From positions 1-64,000 of the forward strand of contig CAUUHV010000006.1 in NCBI GenBank assembly GCA_963545085.1: a DNA stretch of 64,000 nucleotides, written 5' to 3'. The position numbers were made by a program, and so were the translations under genes. The notes under the pieces are model-generated. The model was not told where the DNA came from and searched no databases. It worked only from the letters and a program-made list of their open reading frames with translations. This stretch comes from Catonella sp963545085 (GTDB taxonomy: Bacteria; Bacillota; Clostridia; Lachnospirales; Lachnospiraceae). Below are positions 27,144 through 36,305 of this stretch, piece by piece (position 1 is the stretch's first letter; every line of letters starts with the position of its first letter).

Positions 27144-28409
27144 ATGGGAATGACGATGACACAGAAGATTTTGGCGGCTCACGCGGGGCTTCCTGAGGTG
27201 AAGGCGGGAGAGCTTATAGAAGTATCTCTTGACATGGTACTTGGCAACGATGTGACGGCGCCGGTTGCCATAAAGGAACTTTCCAAATTTAAAAACGCAG
27301 GGGTTTTTGACAAGGATAAGATAGCTCTTGTTCCCGATCATTTTACGCCGAATAAGGATATAAAATCGGCGGAAAACTGCAAATGTATGAGGGATTATGC
27401 AATTTCAAACAATATAACCAACTATTTTGAAGTGGGCTGTATGGGTATAGAGCACGCCCTCCTTCCTGAAAAGGGAATAGTTACTGCCGGAGACTGTGTT
27501 ATAGGTGCGGATTCGCACACCTGTACCTACGGAGCTTTAGGAGCGTTTTCCACAGGAGTGGGAAGTACGGATATGGCAGCCGGCATGGTTACGGGCAAAG
27601 CTTGGTTTAAGGTTCCGTCAGCAATTAAATTTCTGTTAAAGGGTAAACTTAATAAATGGGTAAGCGGAAAAGACGTTATTTTAAATATAATAGGAAGAAT
27701 AGGAGTGGACGGGGCTCTTTATAAATCTATGGAATTTGTCGGAGACGGGGTGGCGGAGCTTACCATGGACGACAGATTCACCATAGCGAATATGGCGATA
27801 GAAGCCGGAGCAAAGAACGGCATTTTCCCGGTGGATGAGCTTACTCTCGAATATATAAACGAACGCTCGAAAAAGCCTTATAAGATTTATGAAGCGGATG
27901 ATGACGCGGTTTATGACGAGATTATTGAAGTAAATCTTTCGGAGATAAAACCTACGGTTTCTTTTCCTCATTTACCTGAGAACACAAGAGAAGTTAAGGA
28001 TGCGGGAGAGGTGAAAATCGATCAGGTTGTAATCGGCTCATGTACAAACGGAAGAATAAGCGACATCAGAGTGGCGGCGGAGATAATGAAGGGAAGAAGA
28101 ATTGCTGAAGGCTTAAGAGCTATTGTCATACCTGCGACACAGGAGGTTTATCTTACCGCCTTAAAGGAAGGGCTTATAATGACCTTTGTTGAAGCCGGCT
28201 GCATAGTCAGTACCCCTACCTGCGGTCCGTGCCTGGGCGGGCACATGGGAGTGCTTGCGGCGAGAGAAAGAGCGGTTTCGACTACAAACCGTAATTTTGT
28301 AGGAAGAATGGGGCATGTAGACAGCGAGGTTTATTTAGCGAGCCCGGCAGTGGCGGCGGCGAGCGCGATAACGGGGAAAATAAGCACACCGGAAGAACTT
28401 GGTTTATAG
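27144..28409 (+). CDS. leuC: 3-isopropylmalate dehydratase large subunit (LeuC2/HacA type)
   Basis: 421 aa from the ATG at 27144, chosen because GAGGGGG precedes it; the frame is open further upstream but that extension is not family-like. The three Fe-S ligand cysteines lie in DSHTC, GSCTNGR and PTCGPCLGG. The length and sequence match the shorter LeuC2-type subunit rather than the 465-aa enterobacterial type. With LeuD it isomerises 2- to 3-isopropylmalate in leucine synthesis. This subfamily also includes homoaconitase and methylmalate isomerases, so substrate is not settled. No leuA or leuB is adjacent. Confidence 0.94.
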   Translation: MGMTMTQKILAAHAGLPEVKAGELIEVSLDMVLGNDVTAPVAIKELSKFKNAGVFDKDKIALVPDHFTPNKDIKSAENCKCMRDYAISNNITNYFEVGCMGIEHALLPEKGIVTAGDCVIGADSHTCTYGALGAFSTGVGSTDMAAGMVTGKAWFKVPSAIKFLLKGKLNKWVSGKDVILNIIGRIGVDGALYKSMEFVGDGVAELTMDDRFTIANMAIEAGAKNGIFPVDELTLEYINERSKKPYKIYEADDDAVYDEIIEVNLSEIKPTVSFPHLPENTREVKDAGEVKIDQVVIGSCTNGRISDIRVAAEIMKGRRIAEGLRAIVIPATQEVYLTALKEGLIMTFVEAGCIVSTPTCGPCLGGHMGVLAARERAVSTTNRNFVGRMGHVDSEVYLASPAVAAASAITGKISTPEELGL

Positions 28410-28418
28410 GAGGGGTTT

Positions 28419-28910
28419 ATGAAAGCTTGCGGATATGTACATAAATACGGAAATGATGTGGACACGGATGTTATTATTCCCGCCAGATATCTGAACACCT
28501 CGGACCCGGCGGAGCTTGCGGCAAAGTGCATGATAGATATAGACAAGGAATTTGTAAATAAGGTGAAAAAGGGCGATATTATGGTCGCGGGTGATAATTT
28601 CGGCTGCGGCTCGTCAAGGGAGCACGCCCCTATCGCCATAAAGGCTTCGGGCATAAGCTGTGTTATAGCGAAAACTTTCGCCAGGATATTTTACAGAAAT
28701 GCTATAAATATCGGGCTTCCGATTATAGAATGTGAGGCTGCGGCGGACGCCGTCGCAAACGGCGACGAGGTGGAAATAGACTTCGATACCGGCATAATAA
28801 CGGATAAGACTACAGGAGACAGCTTTACGGGACAGGCTTTTCCGGAATTTATTAAGAATATAATAAAAGAGGGCGGACTGATAAATTACATAAATAAGAG
28901 TAAAGAATAA
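28419..28910 (+). CDS. leuD: 3-isopropylmalate dehydratase small subunit
   Basis: 163 aa, the LeuD2-type length. Contains the swivel-domain signatures DTDVIIPARYL and GCGSSREHAP and the FYRNAINIGLP loop, which forms part of substrate recognition. Starts 9 nt after leuC with TAGGAGGGG as the ribosome binding site, so it is cotranscribed and the two form the heterodimeric enzyme. Confidence 0.95.
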   Translation: MKACGYVHKYGNDVDTDVIIPARYLNTSDPAELAAKCMIDIDKEFVNKVKKGDIMVAGDNFGCGSSREHAPIAIKASGISCVIAKTFARIFYRNAINIGLPIIECEAAADAVANGDEVEIDFDTGIITDKTTGDSFTGQAFPEFIKNIIKEGGLINYINKSKE

Positions 28911-28968
28911 GGTTCACTTTTTACGATACAGGCGATAATCACATTTTTACTATATAAACTTATAAATG

Positions 28969-29082
28969 ACACACCGAATTATAAATGTCCGGACCCGCCC
29001 CGGTTTTCTGCGAAAACCTGACGCGCTCCTTCGAAGTCAGAGCGAAAACGGCGAACCATAAGGCATTTATAGTTCGGCGTGT
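28969..29082. repeat. Long imperfect palindrome, MITE- or structured-RNA-like
   Basis: Outer arms of 19 nt, 28969-28987 and 29064-29082, pair except for one A-C and one T-G position (ACACACCGAATTATAAATG against CATTTATAGTTCGGCGTGT). Inside are smaller hairpins such as GGTTTT-ctgc-GAAAACC. The inner part is GC-rich against AT-rich surroundings. There is no transposase; a short frame runs through but is not a credible gene. It sits at the left edge of the AT-rich islet. The remaining gap to 29345 is A-rich with one promoter candidate. Confidence 0.6.
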
Positions 29083-29245
29083 AACTTTTATAATGCATTT
29101 GAAAATTGAATTTCGTGTACAGAATCAATTCTTTCCTGAGAGCAAAATTCTTGGATTTCTATATATTTATCCTAAAAAATGTAGTAAAAAAAATAAAAAA
29201 AATAGGAATAACCCACTATAAATAACAAAAATAACTTGCGATCTA

Positions 29246-29274
29246 TTGACAAATTTAACAACAAATGTCACAAT
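29246..29274 (+). promoter_or_regulatory. Putative promoter of the islet
   Basis: A perfect TTGACA (29246-29251), 17 nt, then CACAAT (29269-29274) with an AT-rich run beyond. Position fits transcription of the two islet genes. Confidence 0.4.
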
Positions 29275-29345
29275 ATATATATGATTAGTAGCTGCTTTTC
29301 AAACGAACAATATGTCAAAAAACTAAGTGTTAAAGGAGTAGAAAC

Positions 29346-30002
29346 ACGAAGAAAATAAGGTGGTTTTTTAGTGTAGTGCTTGTTTTGGCATTAGTGATGT
29401 CAAGTATTCCTGCTGTAACAATAAAAGCGGCAAGTAATACAGATGTTGACATTTATATGGAAGGATTGAGGGAAACTATTATTATTGATGGAATTGAATA
29501 TGCCTATCATTATTACTATGACTCAAATGGCAACAGAGCTATAGAGGTACGCAACGGATATAACGGAGGCATTGATGTTGTGTCTTGTGACAGTGATGAT
29601 GGGATCATATATATGAATGATGAAGTGTTAGGTACTTTCAGAGTTGATGAGAATTTATATAATCAAGACGAGTGTTTGATGAATAATGATGATGTGTTGT
29701 GGATATACATGGGTTCGACAAAGGTTTATATATCATGGGGACAAGGAGTTCTTTTAGGAGCTGTTGCTGCGGCTATCACAGCTGCATTAGGTTTTCTAAC
29801 AGGAGGAGTAGGAGTAGTTATTGCAGCGATGGGAACGTCAGCCTTGTCTGTGTTGGCAGCATCTGCGGTTGGAGGAACGGTATATTATACAACGTATAAG
29901 TTCAACAGTACACTACTAACTCAATTTAGATATGATTGGTCTTTTAAAGCCAGTACAGGTGATAAATATGGTCCGTATATTTATTTAACACAGATGACGT
30001 AA
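29346..30002 (+). CDS. Secreted Gly/Ala-rich protein, bacteriocin-like, apparent ACG start
   Basis: 218 aa if started at ACG 29346. AAAGGAG (29332-29338) is 7 nt upstream of that ACG, and the frame from there reads x-KKIRWFFSVVLVLALVMSS, a complete signal peptide with basic n-region. No ATG, GTG or TTG lies between the preceding in-frame stop (29331) and GTG 29376, which would remove the charged n-region. A hydrophilic, acidic region (about 30-125) is followed by a Gly/Ala-rich hydrophobic stretch (about 133-175) and a Tyr-rich tail. I do not recognise the family; the layout resembles large unmodified bacteriocins. Codon use is more AT-rich than the neighbours, suggesting transfer. Confidence 0.6.
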   Translation, partial: TKKIRWFFSVVLVLALVMSSIPAVTIKAASNTDVDIYMEGLRETIIIDGIEYAYHYYYDSNGNRAIEVRNGYNGGIDVVSCDSDDGIIYMNDEVLGTFRVDENLYNQDECLMNNDDVLWIYMGSTKVYISWGQGVLLGAVAAAITAALGFLTGGVGVVIAAMGTSALSVLAASAVGGTVYYTTYKFNSTLLTQFRYDWSFKASTGDKYGPYIYLTQMT

Positions 30003-30013
30003 AGAGGTGAGTA

Positions 30014-30229
30014 ATGAGTAAGGCTAAACTGAAGAAAATAAAGTGGATGGTTTTATTTGTGTATATTTTGATTGCCGTAGCAATAATAGTGGCAGCGTTT
30101 ACTTTTGAGAATAGTGGAGAAGCAAGGAAAGTAATAAATCGAATTTTGATAGGCTATTGGATTGGTGTTCCGTTAGTTATTTGGATAGGAAGAAGCATTG
30201 ACAGAAAATGTAAGAATATGGACGTATAA
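30014..30229 (+). CDS. Small two-helix membrane protein next to the secreted protein
   Basis: 71 aa with membrane helices at about 11-31 and 45-62 and basic ends (MSKAKLKKIKW, DRKCKNMDV). It starts 11 nt after the secreted-protein gene behind AGAGGTGAG, so the two are an operon ending in a terminator. Size and position are those of a bacteriocin immunity protein, which is inference only. AT-rich like its partner. Confidence 0.65.
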   Translation: MSKAKLKKIKWMVLFVYILIAVAIIVAAFTFENSGEARKVINRILIGYWIGVPLVIWIGRSIDRKCKNMDV

Positions 30230-30282
30230 AAGAGTATGTCTGTATTAATGATTTAAAAAGTACCATAAAAATCCAAGCGGGG

Positions 30283-30310
30283 CTCAAGGTGGGAAATTTT
30301 CCACTTTGAG
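30283..30310 (+). terminator. Terminator of the islet operon
   Basis: 10-bp stem CTCAAGGTGG / CCACTTTGAG with one G-T pair, 8-nt loop, then TCCTTTGTATTTATTT. Confidence 0.75.
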
Positions 30311-30448
30311 TCCTTTGTATTTATTTCCATTTACATTTCGAAAAAAGAAGGGTGGCAAAAAGGTATGGAACAAACATATTTAAAATGGTATAATAAAAAT
30401 CGACCGTTTATGACGGAAATATGAATCAGATTAAAGGGAGTTAAGACT

Positions 30449-31369
30449 ATGAGATTAGGAGGACTTGAAGCCGGCGGAACTAAAATGGTGCTTTCCGTGG
30501 GGAATGAAACGGGAGAGATTTTTGAGCAGATTTCTATGCCTACAACCACTCCTGAAGAAACCATTCCGAGAATTATAGAATGGTTTTCGGATAAGGGTAT
30601 TGAAGCGCTCGGAGTAGCCTGCTTCGGTCCCGTTGATGTAAGCGAGATTTCAAAAACTTACGGAACAATCCTTGCCACGCCTAAGCTTCCATGGGTAAAC
30701 TTCGATATTTTAGCGGCGTTAAAAAACGGAATGAAGGAGTATGGCGGTGAAAAATTCTTACCGGGGCTTAACGTTCCTATGAAAATAGACACCGATGTAA
30801 ACGGCTCATGCCTCGGAGAAATGACTTTCGGATGTGCCAAAGGTATAGATTCGGTGCTTTATATAACAATCGGAACGGGGATAGGAACCGGTATATCTAT
30901 ACAGAATACTCTGGTTCACGGAATGCTGCATCCGGAGGCGGGGCATATTTTGGTGATAAGGCATCCTGAGGATAAGGGTGAATGTATCTGTCCTTACCAC
31001 GAAAATTGCCTTGAGGGACTTGCTGCGGGACCTTCCATAGAAAAAAGATGGGGTAAAAAGGCTTACGAGCTTGCGGACGAAGATTTAGTCTGGGAGATAG
31101 AAAGCCATTATATAGCCGAAGCGCTTATGAATTATATACTTACGGTTTCACCGAAAAAAATAATTTTAGGCGGCGGAGTTATGCATCAGGAAAGACTTTT
31201 CCCTATGATAAGAAAAAAGGTGGAAAAACTTCTCGGGGGCTATATTAAGACACCGGAGCTTGAGGACCTTGATAATTATATAGTACCTAACAGCCTTAAT
31301 GATAATCAGGGTATACTTGGAGCCATGCAGCTTGGAAAAATTGCTTATGATGAGTCGATAGGAAAATAA
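30449..31369 (+). CDS. ROK-family fructokinase
   Basis: 306 aa. N-terminal phosphate-binding loop GGLEAGGTKMV, ATP motif IGTGIGTGI, catalytic Asp in the TDVNGSCLGE region, and the zinc-type cluster GH...CICPYHENCLEG seen in Gram-positive fructokinases such as YdhR/GmuE. It phosphorylates free fructose (or a related hexose) in the cytoplasm using ATP. TATAAT (30389-30394) upstream is a possible -10 box. It is followed 17 nt later by purA and may be cotranscribed with it. Confidence 0.92.
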   Translation: MRLGGLEAGGTKMVLSVGNETGEIFEQISMPTTTPEETIPRIIEWFSDKGIEALGVACFGPVDVSEISKTYGTILATPKLPWVNFDILAALKNGMKEYGGEKFLPGLNVPMKIDTDVNGSCLGEMTFGCAKGIDSVLYITIGTGIGTGISIQNTLVHGMLHPEAGHILVIRHPEDKGECICPYHENCLEGLAAGPSIEKRWGKKAYELADEDLVWEIESHYIAEALMNYILTVSPKKIILGGGVMHQERLFPMIRKKVEKLLGGYIKTPELEDLDNYIVPNSLNDNQGILGAMQLGKIAYDESIGK

Positions 31370-31386
31370 GAAAGGAATTTATCAAA

Positions 31387-32670
31387 ATGGTAAGAGCGAT
31401 AGTGGGAGCCAATTGGGGTGACGAGGGTAAAGGAAAGATAACCGATATGCTTGCTGAAACCTCCGATATCATAGTGAGATTTCAGGGAGGAAGCAATGCC
31501 GGTCACACTATAATCAACAACTACGGGAAATTCGCGCTCCATCTGCTTCCGTCCGGAGTTTTTTATAGTCATACCGCAAATATAATCGGAAACGGAGTCG
31601 CGCTTAATATTCCGTATCTTGTAAAGGAGATAAACTCGCTTTTAGAGAAGGGAGTACCGAAGCCGCGAGTATTGGTTTCCGACAGAGCGCAAATCCTTAT
31701 GCCTTACCACATAAAATTTGATGAGTATGAGGAGGAAAGGCTCGGAAAGAAATCTTTCGGTTCCACTAAATCCGGTATAGCTCCGTTTTATTCGGATAAA
31801 TACGCAAAAACAGGGTTTCAGGTATCGGAGCTTTTTGAGGGCGATGAAGTCTTAAAAGAGAAAATTGAGAGGATATGCGTACAGAAGGATATAATATTAA
31901 AGCATCTGTATAATAAACCTGAAATAGATAAGAACGAGCTGTTAAATACGCTTCATGAGTATCGCGATATGATAGAGCCTTATGTCTGCGATACCGCGTT
32001 GTTCATACAGGAAGCTCTTAAAAACGGAAAAAATGTACTGCTTGAAGGACAACTCGGTACGCTTAAGGATACGGATTTCGGAATTTATCCTATGGTCACG
32101 TCATCATCGACCTTGGCTTCATACGGAGCGGTAGGAGCGGGAATTCCCGCTTATGAAATAAAAGACATTACGGCAGTAGTAAAGGCTTATTCGAGTGCAG
32201 TGGGAGCAGGCGAGTTTGTGAGCGAGCTTTTTGGAGAAGAGGCGGAGGAATTACGCTGCAGAGGAGGCGACGGAGGAGAATACGGGGCTACTACGGGACG
32301 ACCTCGAAGAGTGGGCTGGTTTGACGCGGTGGCAAGCCGTTACGGAGTCAGAATGCAGGGAGCTACCGAAGTGGCGCTTACAGTGATAGATGTTTTAGGG
32401 TATCTTGATGAACTTAAAATTTGTGTAGGCTATGAAATTGACGGAAAAGTCACAAGAGATTTTCCGGTTACGGCTATGTTAAAAAAGGCTAAGCCGGTAT
32501 ATGAAACATTTCCGGGTTGGAAATGTGATATAAGGGGAATAAGGAGCTTTTACGATTTACCTGAAAATTGTATAAAATATATAGATTTCATTGAAAAAGA
32601 ATTGGATGCGCCTATAACTATGATAAGTAACGGACCGGGCAGAGAGGATATTATCTATAGAGAGATGTAG
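31387..32670 (+). CDS. purA: Adenylosuccinate synthetase
   Basis: 427 aa, the usual bacterial length. Signature GANWGDEGKGK with the catalytic Asp, then FQGGSNAGHTI; TTGRPRRVGW and the P-loop-like GDGGEYGATTGR region near residue 295-305 are present. Joins IMP and aspartate using GTP, the first step from IMP to AMP. AAAGGAA ribosome site. Not next to other purine genes. Confidence 0.97.
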   Translation: MVRAIVGANWGDEGKGKITDMLAETSDIIVRFQGGSNAGHTIINNYGKFALHLLPSGVFYSHTANIIGNGVALNIPYLVKEINSLLEKGVPKPRVLVSDRAQILMPYHIKFDEYEEERLGKKSFGSTKSGIAPFYSDKYAKTGFQVSELFEGDEVLKEKIERICVQKDIILKHLYNKPEIDKNELLNTLHEYRDMIEPYVCDTALFIQEALKNGKNVLLEGQLGTLKDTDFGIYPMVTSSSTLASYGAVGAGIPAYEIKDITAVVKAYSSAVGAGEFVSELFGEEAEELRCRGGDGGEYGATTGRPRRVGWFDAVASRYGVRMQGATEVALTVIDVLGYLDELKICVGYEIDGKVTRDFPVTAMLKKAKPVYETFPGWKCDIRGIRSFYDLPENCIKYIDFIEKELDAPITMISNGPGREDIIYREM

Positions 32671-32702
32671 ACCGAATACTTGATACAGGAAAGGGGATGA
32701 CT

Positions 32703-35700
32703 ATGGAAAAAAAGATAGAAGAATTTTCCAAAGAGAAGTTCAAATTTGAGCTTCCAAAGCCGGTCTTTTCCCCCGCTTCTTTAAATATAACAGTAGGGAC
32801 CGGAGCAAAGGCTGCCGGTTCTTTTAAAGTATCTTTATCGGAGGAGGACATCCTTAGGGGACTTAGGCTCAGAGGATATCTTACCTGTCTTGATTACAGA
32901 ATGGAATTTGACGAGGTTTCTTTTGCCGGGCAGGAAAAAGAGGTAAGATATACCTTTGACGCTTCATTTATAGAAGCCGGCACAAGGCTTAGCGGAGTAA
33001 TAAGACTTATAAGCGACTGCGGAGAGTACAGCATTCCGTATGAGGTGGAAGTGCGGAAAAAGAGCTTTGTTAAAGAAGATATTCTGTTGGAGGATTTATA
33101 TCAGTTTGCCGCTTATGCTAAAGAAAATTCAAGGGAGGCGGTTAAACTCTTTTTTGATGACGGATTTGATGAAGTATTTTTGTCGGGAAAAGAGAAAGAA
33201 GCCCTGTTAAAAAGAGGGCTGAAATATAGTAAAAATAAATATCATGCTTTAGAGGAGTTTCTTTGCTATACAAAGATGAAACAGCCTGTAAGACTTACCG
33301 TGGAAAAAAGAAAAAATGATTATCATTTGGCGGGAAAGGCTGTTAAAGACAAGATAATAGTAAAAAAGAACAGTTGGGGATACTTTAGAGCGACAATAAT
33401 AACGGAAGGAAATTATTTAATCGTAGATAAAACCGAGCTTACGCCGGCGGATTTTTCAGAGGATGAGTGTGAGCTTAATATAGAGCTGCGCGCTTTGCCG
33501 ACATCCGTATCTAAGGCTTTTGGAAAAATAATCATACATACTGTTTATGAGGATATAGTAATAGACATAAATATGATAAATGTTTCCGCGGGAAGAAATG
33601 CCCTGACCGGAGAAAAAAGAAAATTCGCATATTTGAAAAAAATAATAAAAGATTATTTCCTGTATAAAACGGGCACAATCTCGGCAAAGGCTGCCGCTAC
33701 GAGTGTAAGAGCCTCATTATACGGCATAGACAGCTCGGGAGAGAGCGGGGAAGTAAAGTATATAGGTATTTATCTTGATATATTGACGGGTAATGTTTCA
33801 GAAGCGAAGGAAGCGCTTAATTTGACAAAAAATGAAAGCGGCAATCTTTTGCTTGAAACGGCAAAGCTTTATCTTGAATTTTTGACGGCGGATGACGTGA
33901 ATAAAAAAAGGATTGTAAAGAGTATAGAAGAAACGGCGGAAGTAAACGGATATATGCCTGCGTATTTTATTCTTTTACATACCGATGAGAGACTTATGAG
34001 CAATCCGGCCAAAAGACTCGGCGCGCTTATGAAGCTGTATGAGAGCGGAGCAAACAGTCCTTTTATATTTTTTGAGGCATGGAGTATATATAAAGAAAAG
34101 CCGGAACTTTTCGTAAGACTTGACGAGTTTTCAGTAAGGACGGTAAACTTTGCGATAAAAAACGGATTTTTCAGCAATAAGACTGTAAGAGAGAGATTTG
34201 TATATCTGGCGGCTTCAGTAAAGGAATATAATCCTGTTATTTTAAATGCTTTAAGGGAAATTTATAAAAAATGGGCAAAGGATGAGGTTATAACGGATAT
34301 CTGCTTACAGCTTTTAAAAAGGAAAGAGAAACCTCTTGACGCGCATGAATGGTTCAGACTTGCGGTAAACAAAGGAATAAAGCTTACCGGTATTTTTGAG
34401 ATTTATATGGATACCCTTTCGGAGGATTCGGACGAGCGGATAGAACCTGCCGCCTTCACATATTTTAAGTACGGGAACCAGTTAAATAATCGAAAAAAAG
34501 CGCTTATGTACTCCTATATGATAAGACATAGGGAGGAGCAGGATATCGCTCCGGTATATGAGGATTATATCGGGAAAATACAGGCATTTGCTTTAATGGA
34601 AATTGCCAAAGGAGAGATTAGCCGTCCTCTTGCGCTTATATATAAGGAAGTTATAAAGGATGATGAATTTGTAAAAAAATCAGCCTCAAAGCTTTCAAAA
34701 ATAATTTTTAAGATTTGTTTTGACATAAATAACAAGAATATGACTTCGCTTATAACGGTAACGAAGGGAGTAAAGGCGGTAAAACCGATACCTATTCAGG
34801 ACGGAACTTCTTTTGCGGACGAATGCGGGGCTTTGGTTTTTTTTCTTTTATCTGATACGGAGGGAAATTTTTATCCCGCGGAGAATTTTTCCGAACGTGA
34901 AAGGGTTATAAAGCACTACGAGTACATGGACATCTGTTATGAGGCGGGTGACAGAGGACTTCCGCTTACACTGGCTCTGTTTGATGAAAATGAGAAATAT
35001 CATAAAGAAGTAAAGGAGCTTGTTGAGATATACAGAACTCTTTTAGAGAGCGGAGAGCTTGAAGAAGATTACAGACTGTATATAAAAAGCAGGCTTATTG
35101 AATATTACTTTGAAAGGGCGGAAATAGAGAAGTTTACGCCTTTGCTTGAGGATTTTGACTTTTTGAAGGTCACGCGCAAAGTAGGTCTCAGGCTTGCGGC
35201 TATAGCAATTTCGACCGATTTGTATCCGCTATCCGCGTTTGCCGTAAAATACACGGGTATAGATAATGTCGATATAAAGAAACTGCGGGGACCGGTGCTT
35301 TCACTGATTACAGGGGGAGAGATATCAGAGACCGATAGACGCTTTATGATATCCGCGACATTCAGGCTGATGATAGGCAAGAGAGCGGAAAAAGAGGTTT
35401 TAATTTGGCTCAGGGACAATTTTGAGGGAAGCGTTTCCGAGTTTAACGAGCTTTACAGAGAGATAAGAGACAATGATTTATTGACACCGAAATTTGCCGA
35501 ACGCTTTTTGGAGCAGATGTTGTTTTCGGAGGAGCTTTCGGTAGAAACGGATAAAATATTTATTTATTATTACAGAAATGTGGAAAACGGGATTTTAGTA
35601 AAAGCGTTTTTGTCGTACGTTTTTTACGCATGGCTTGTAAAGGACAGAAGATTAAGCGAGTATTTTGAAAAAAGAGCTTATGAAGAAGCGATAAAAGGAA

Positions 35701-36305
35701 AAAACAGACTTCCGGCGATAAGTTATCTTAAGCTTTTAAGTAAGAAAATGAAGCTTTCAGTCGAAGAAAAGGAATTTGCCGGAGTTCATCTTGAAAAGCT
35801 TGCGGAGGAGGGAATAATACTTCCCTTTTATAAGAATTTTGTCAATAAATGCAGGATTCCGGCAGAAATAGAAAATCTGAATTTTGCAGTATGCATAGCG
35901 GATAACGAGGACGAAGTCAAAATTCATTACAGAGTAAACGCTCCGGGTGAGGAACAGGGCTTTACTACCGAATGGATGAAAAACGTGTATATGGGAATTT
36001 TTGTAAAGGAATTTCTGATTTTTGCCGATGAGGAAGCCCAGTATTATATATCCATAAAACGACGGGGAGAAGAAGAATTCAGACCGGTAAGCAGCGATAA
36101 ACTGACTCTTGATATTCAGGAGTTGCTTGACAACGATATCTGCGTGAGTCTGTATTCTCAGATAAATATGATGTTTGTCGCGAAAGAGCTTGATGACACG
36201 AAAACCCTGCAGGAATATATGAAAAATTATGTAATTCAAAAGGAAGTGGTAAAGGGACTGTTTTCTTCTTTGGGAGAGAAAGGGGTAGACGCTTATGGCA
36301 GGTGA
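32703..36305 (+). CDS. DUF5717-type large cytoplasmic protein
   Basis: 1200 aa from the ATG at 32703 (AAGGGG six nt upstream; an ATG two codons earlier touches that site). No signal peptide or membrane helix. Predicted layout: two beta-sandwich-like domains (about 1-120 and 185-300), a long all-helical middle (about 310-1030) resembling TPR/armadillo repeats, and a beta-rich C-terminal domain (about 1040-1200). I associate it with DUF5717, which is found in Lachnospiraceae; function unknown. It overlaps the next gene by 11 nt, and the four-gene chain is translationally coupled, which implies a complex. The shape suggests a scaffold. Confidence 0.8.
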   Translation: MEKKIEEFSKEKFKFELPKPVFSPASLNITVGTGAKAAGSFKVSLSEEDILRGLRLRGYLTCLDYRMEFDEVSFAGQEKEVRYTFDASFIEAGTRLSGVIRLISDCGEYSIPYEVEVRKKSFVKEDILLEDLYQFAAYAKENSREAVKLFFDDGFDEVFLSGKEKEALLKRGLKYSKNKYHALEEFLCYTKMKQPVRLTVEKRKNDYHLAGKAVKDKIIVKKNSWGYFRATIITEGNYLIVDKTELTPADFSEDECELNIELRALPTSVSKAFGKIIIHTVYEDIVIDINMINVSAGRNALTGEKRKFAYLKKIIKDYFLYKTGTISAKAAATSVRASLYGIDSSGESGEVKYIGIYLDILTGNVSEAKEALNLTKNESGNLLLETAKLYLEFLTADDVNKKRIVKSIEETAEVNGYMPAYFILLHTDERLMSNPAKRLGALMKLYESGANSPFIFFEAWSIYKEKPELFVRLDEFSVRTVNFAIKNGFFSNKTVRERFVYLAASVKEYNPVILNALREIYKKWAKDEVITDICLQLLKRKEKPLDAHEWFRLAVNKGIKLTGIFEIYMDTLSEDSDERIEPAAFTYFKYGNQLNNRKKALMYSYMIRHREEQDIAPVYEDYIGKIQAFALMEIAKGEISRPLALIYKEVIKDDEFVKKSASKLSKIIFKICFDINNKNMTSLITVTKGVKAVKPIPIQDGTSFADECGALVFFLLSDTEGNFYPAENFSERERVIKHYEYMDICYEAGDRGLPLTLALFDENEKYHKEVKELVEIYRTLLESGELEEDYRLYIKSRLIEYYFERAEIEKFTPLLEDFDFLKVTRKVGLRLAAIAISTDLYPLSAFAVKYTGIDNVDIKKLRGPVLSLITGGEISETDRRFMISATFRLMIGKRAEKEVLIWLRDNFEGSVSEFNELYREIRDNDLLTPKFAERFLEQMLFSEELSVETDKIFIYYYRNVENGILVKAFLSYVFYAWLVKDRRLSEYFEKRAYEEAIKGKNRLPAISYLKLLSKKMKLSVEEKEFAGVHLEKLAEEGIILPFYKNFVNKCRIPAEIENLNFAVCIADNEDEVKIHYRVNAPGEEQGFTTEWMKNVYMGIFVKEFLIFADEEAQYYISIKRRGEEEFRPVSSDKLTLDIQELLDNDICVSLYSQINMMFVAKELDDTKTLQEYMKNYVIQKEVVKGLFSSLGEKGVDAYGR

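Noticed and set aside
28985..29221. Open frame of 78 codons
   Set aside because: Runs through the long palindrome and poly-A tract, no ribosome site.
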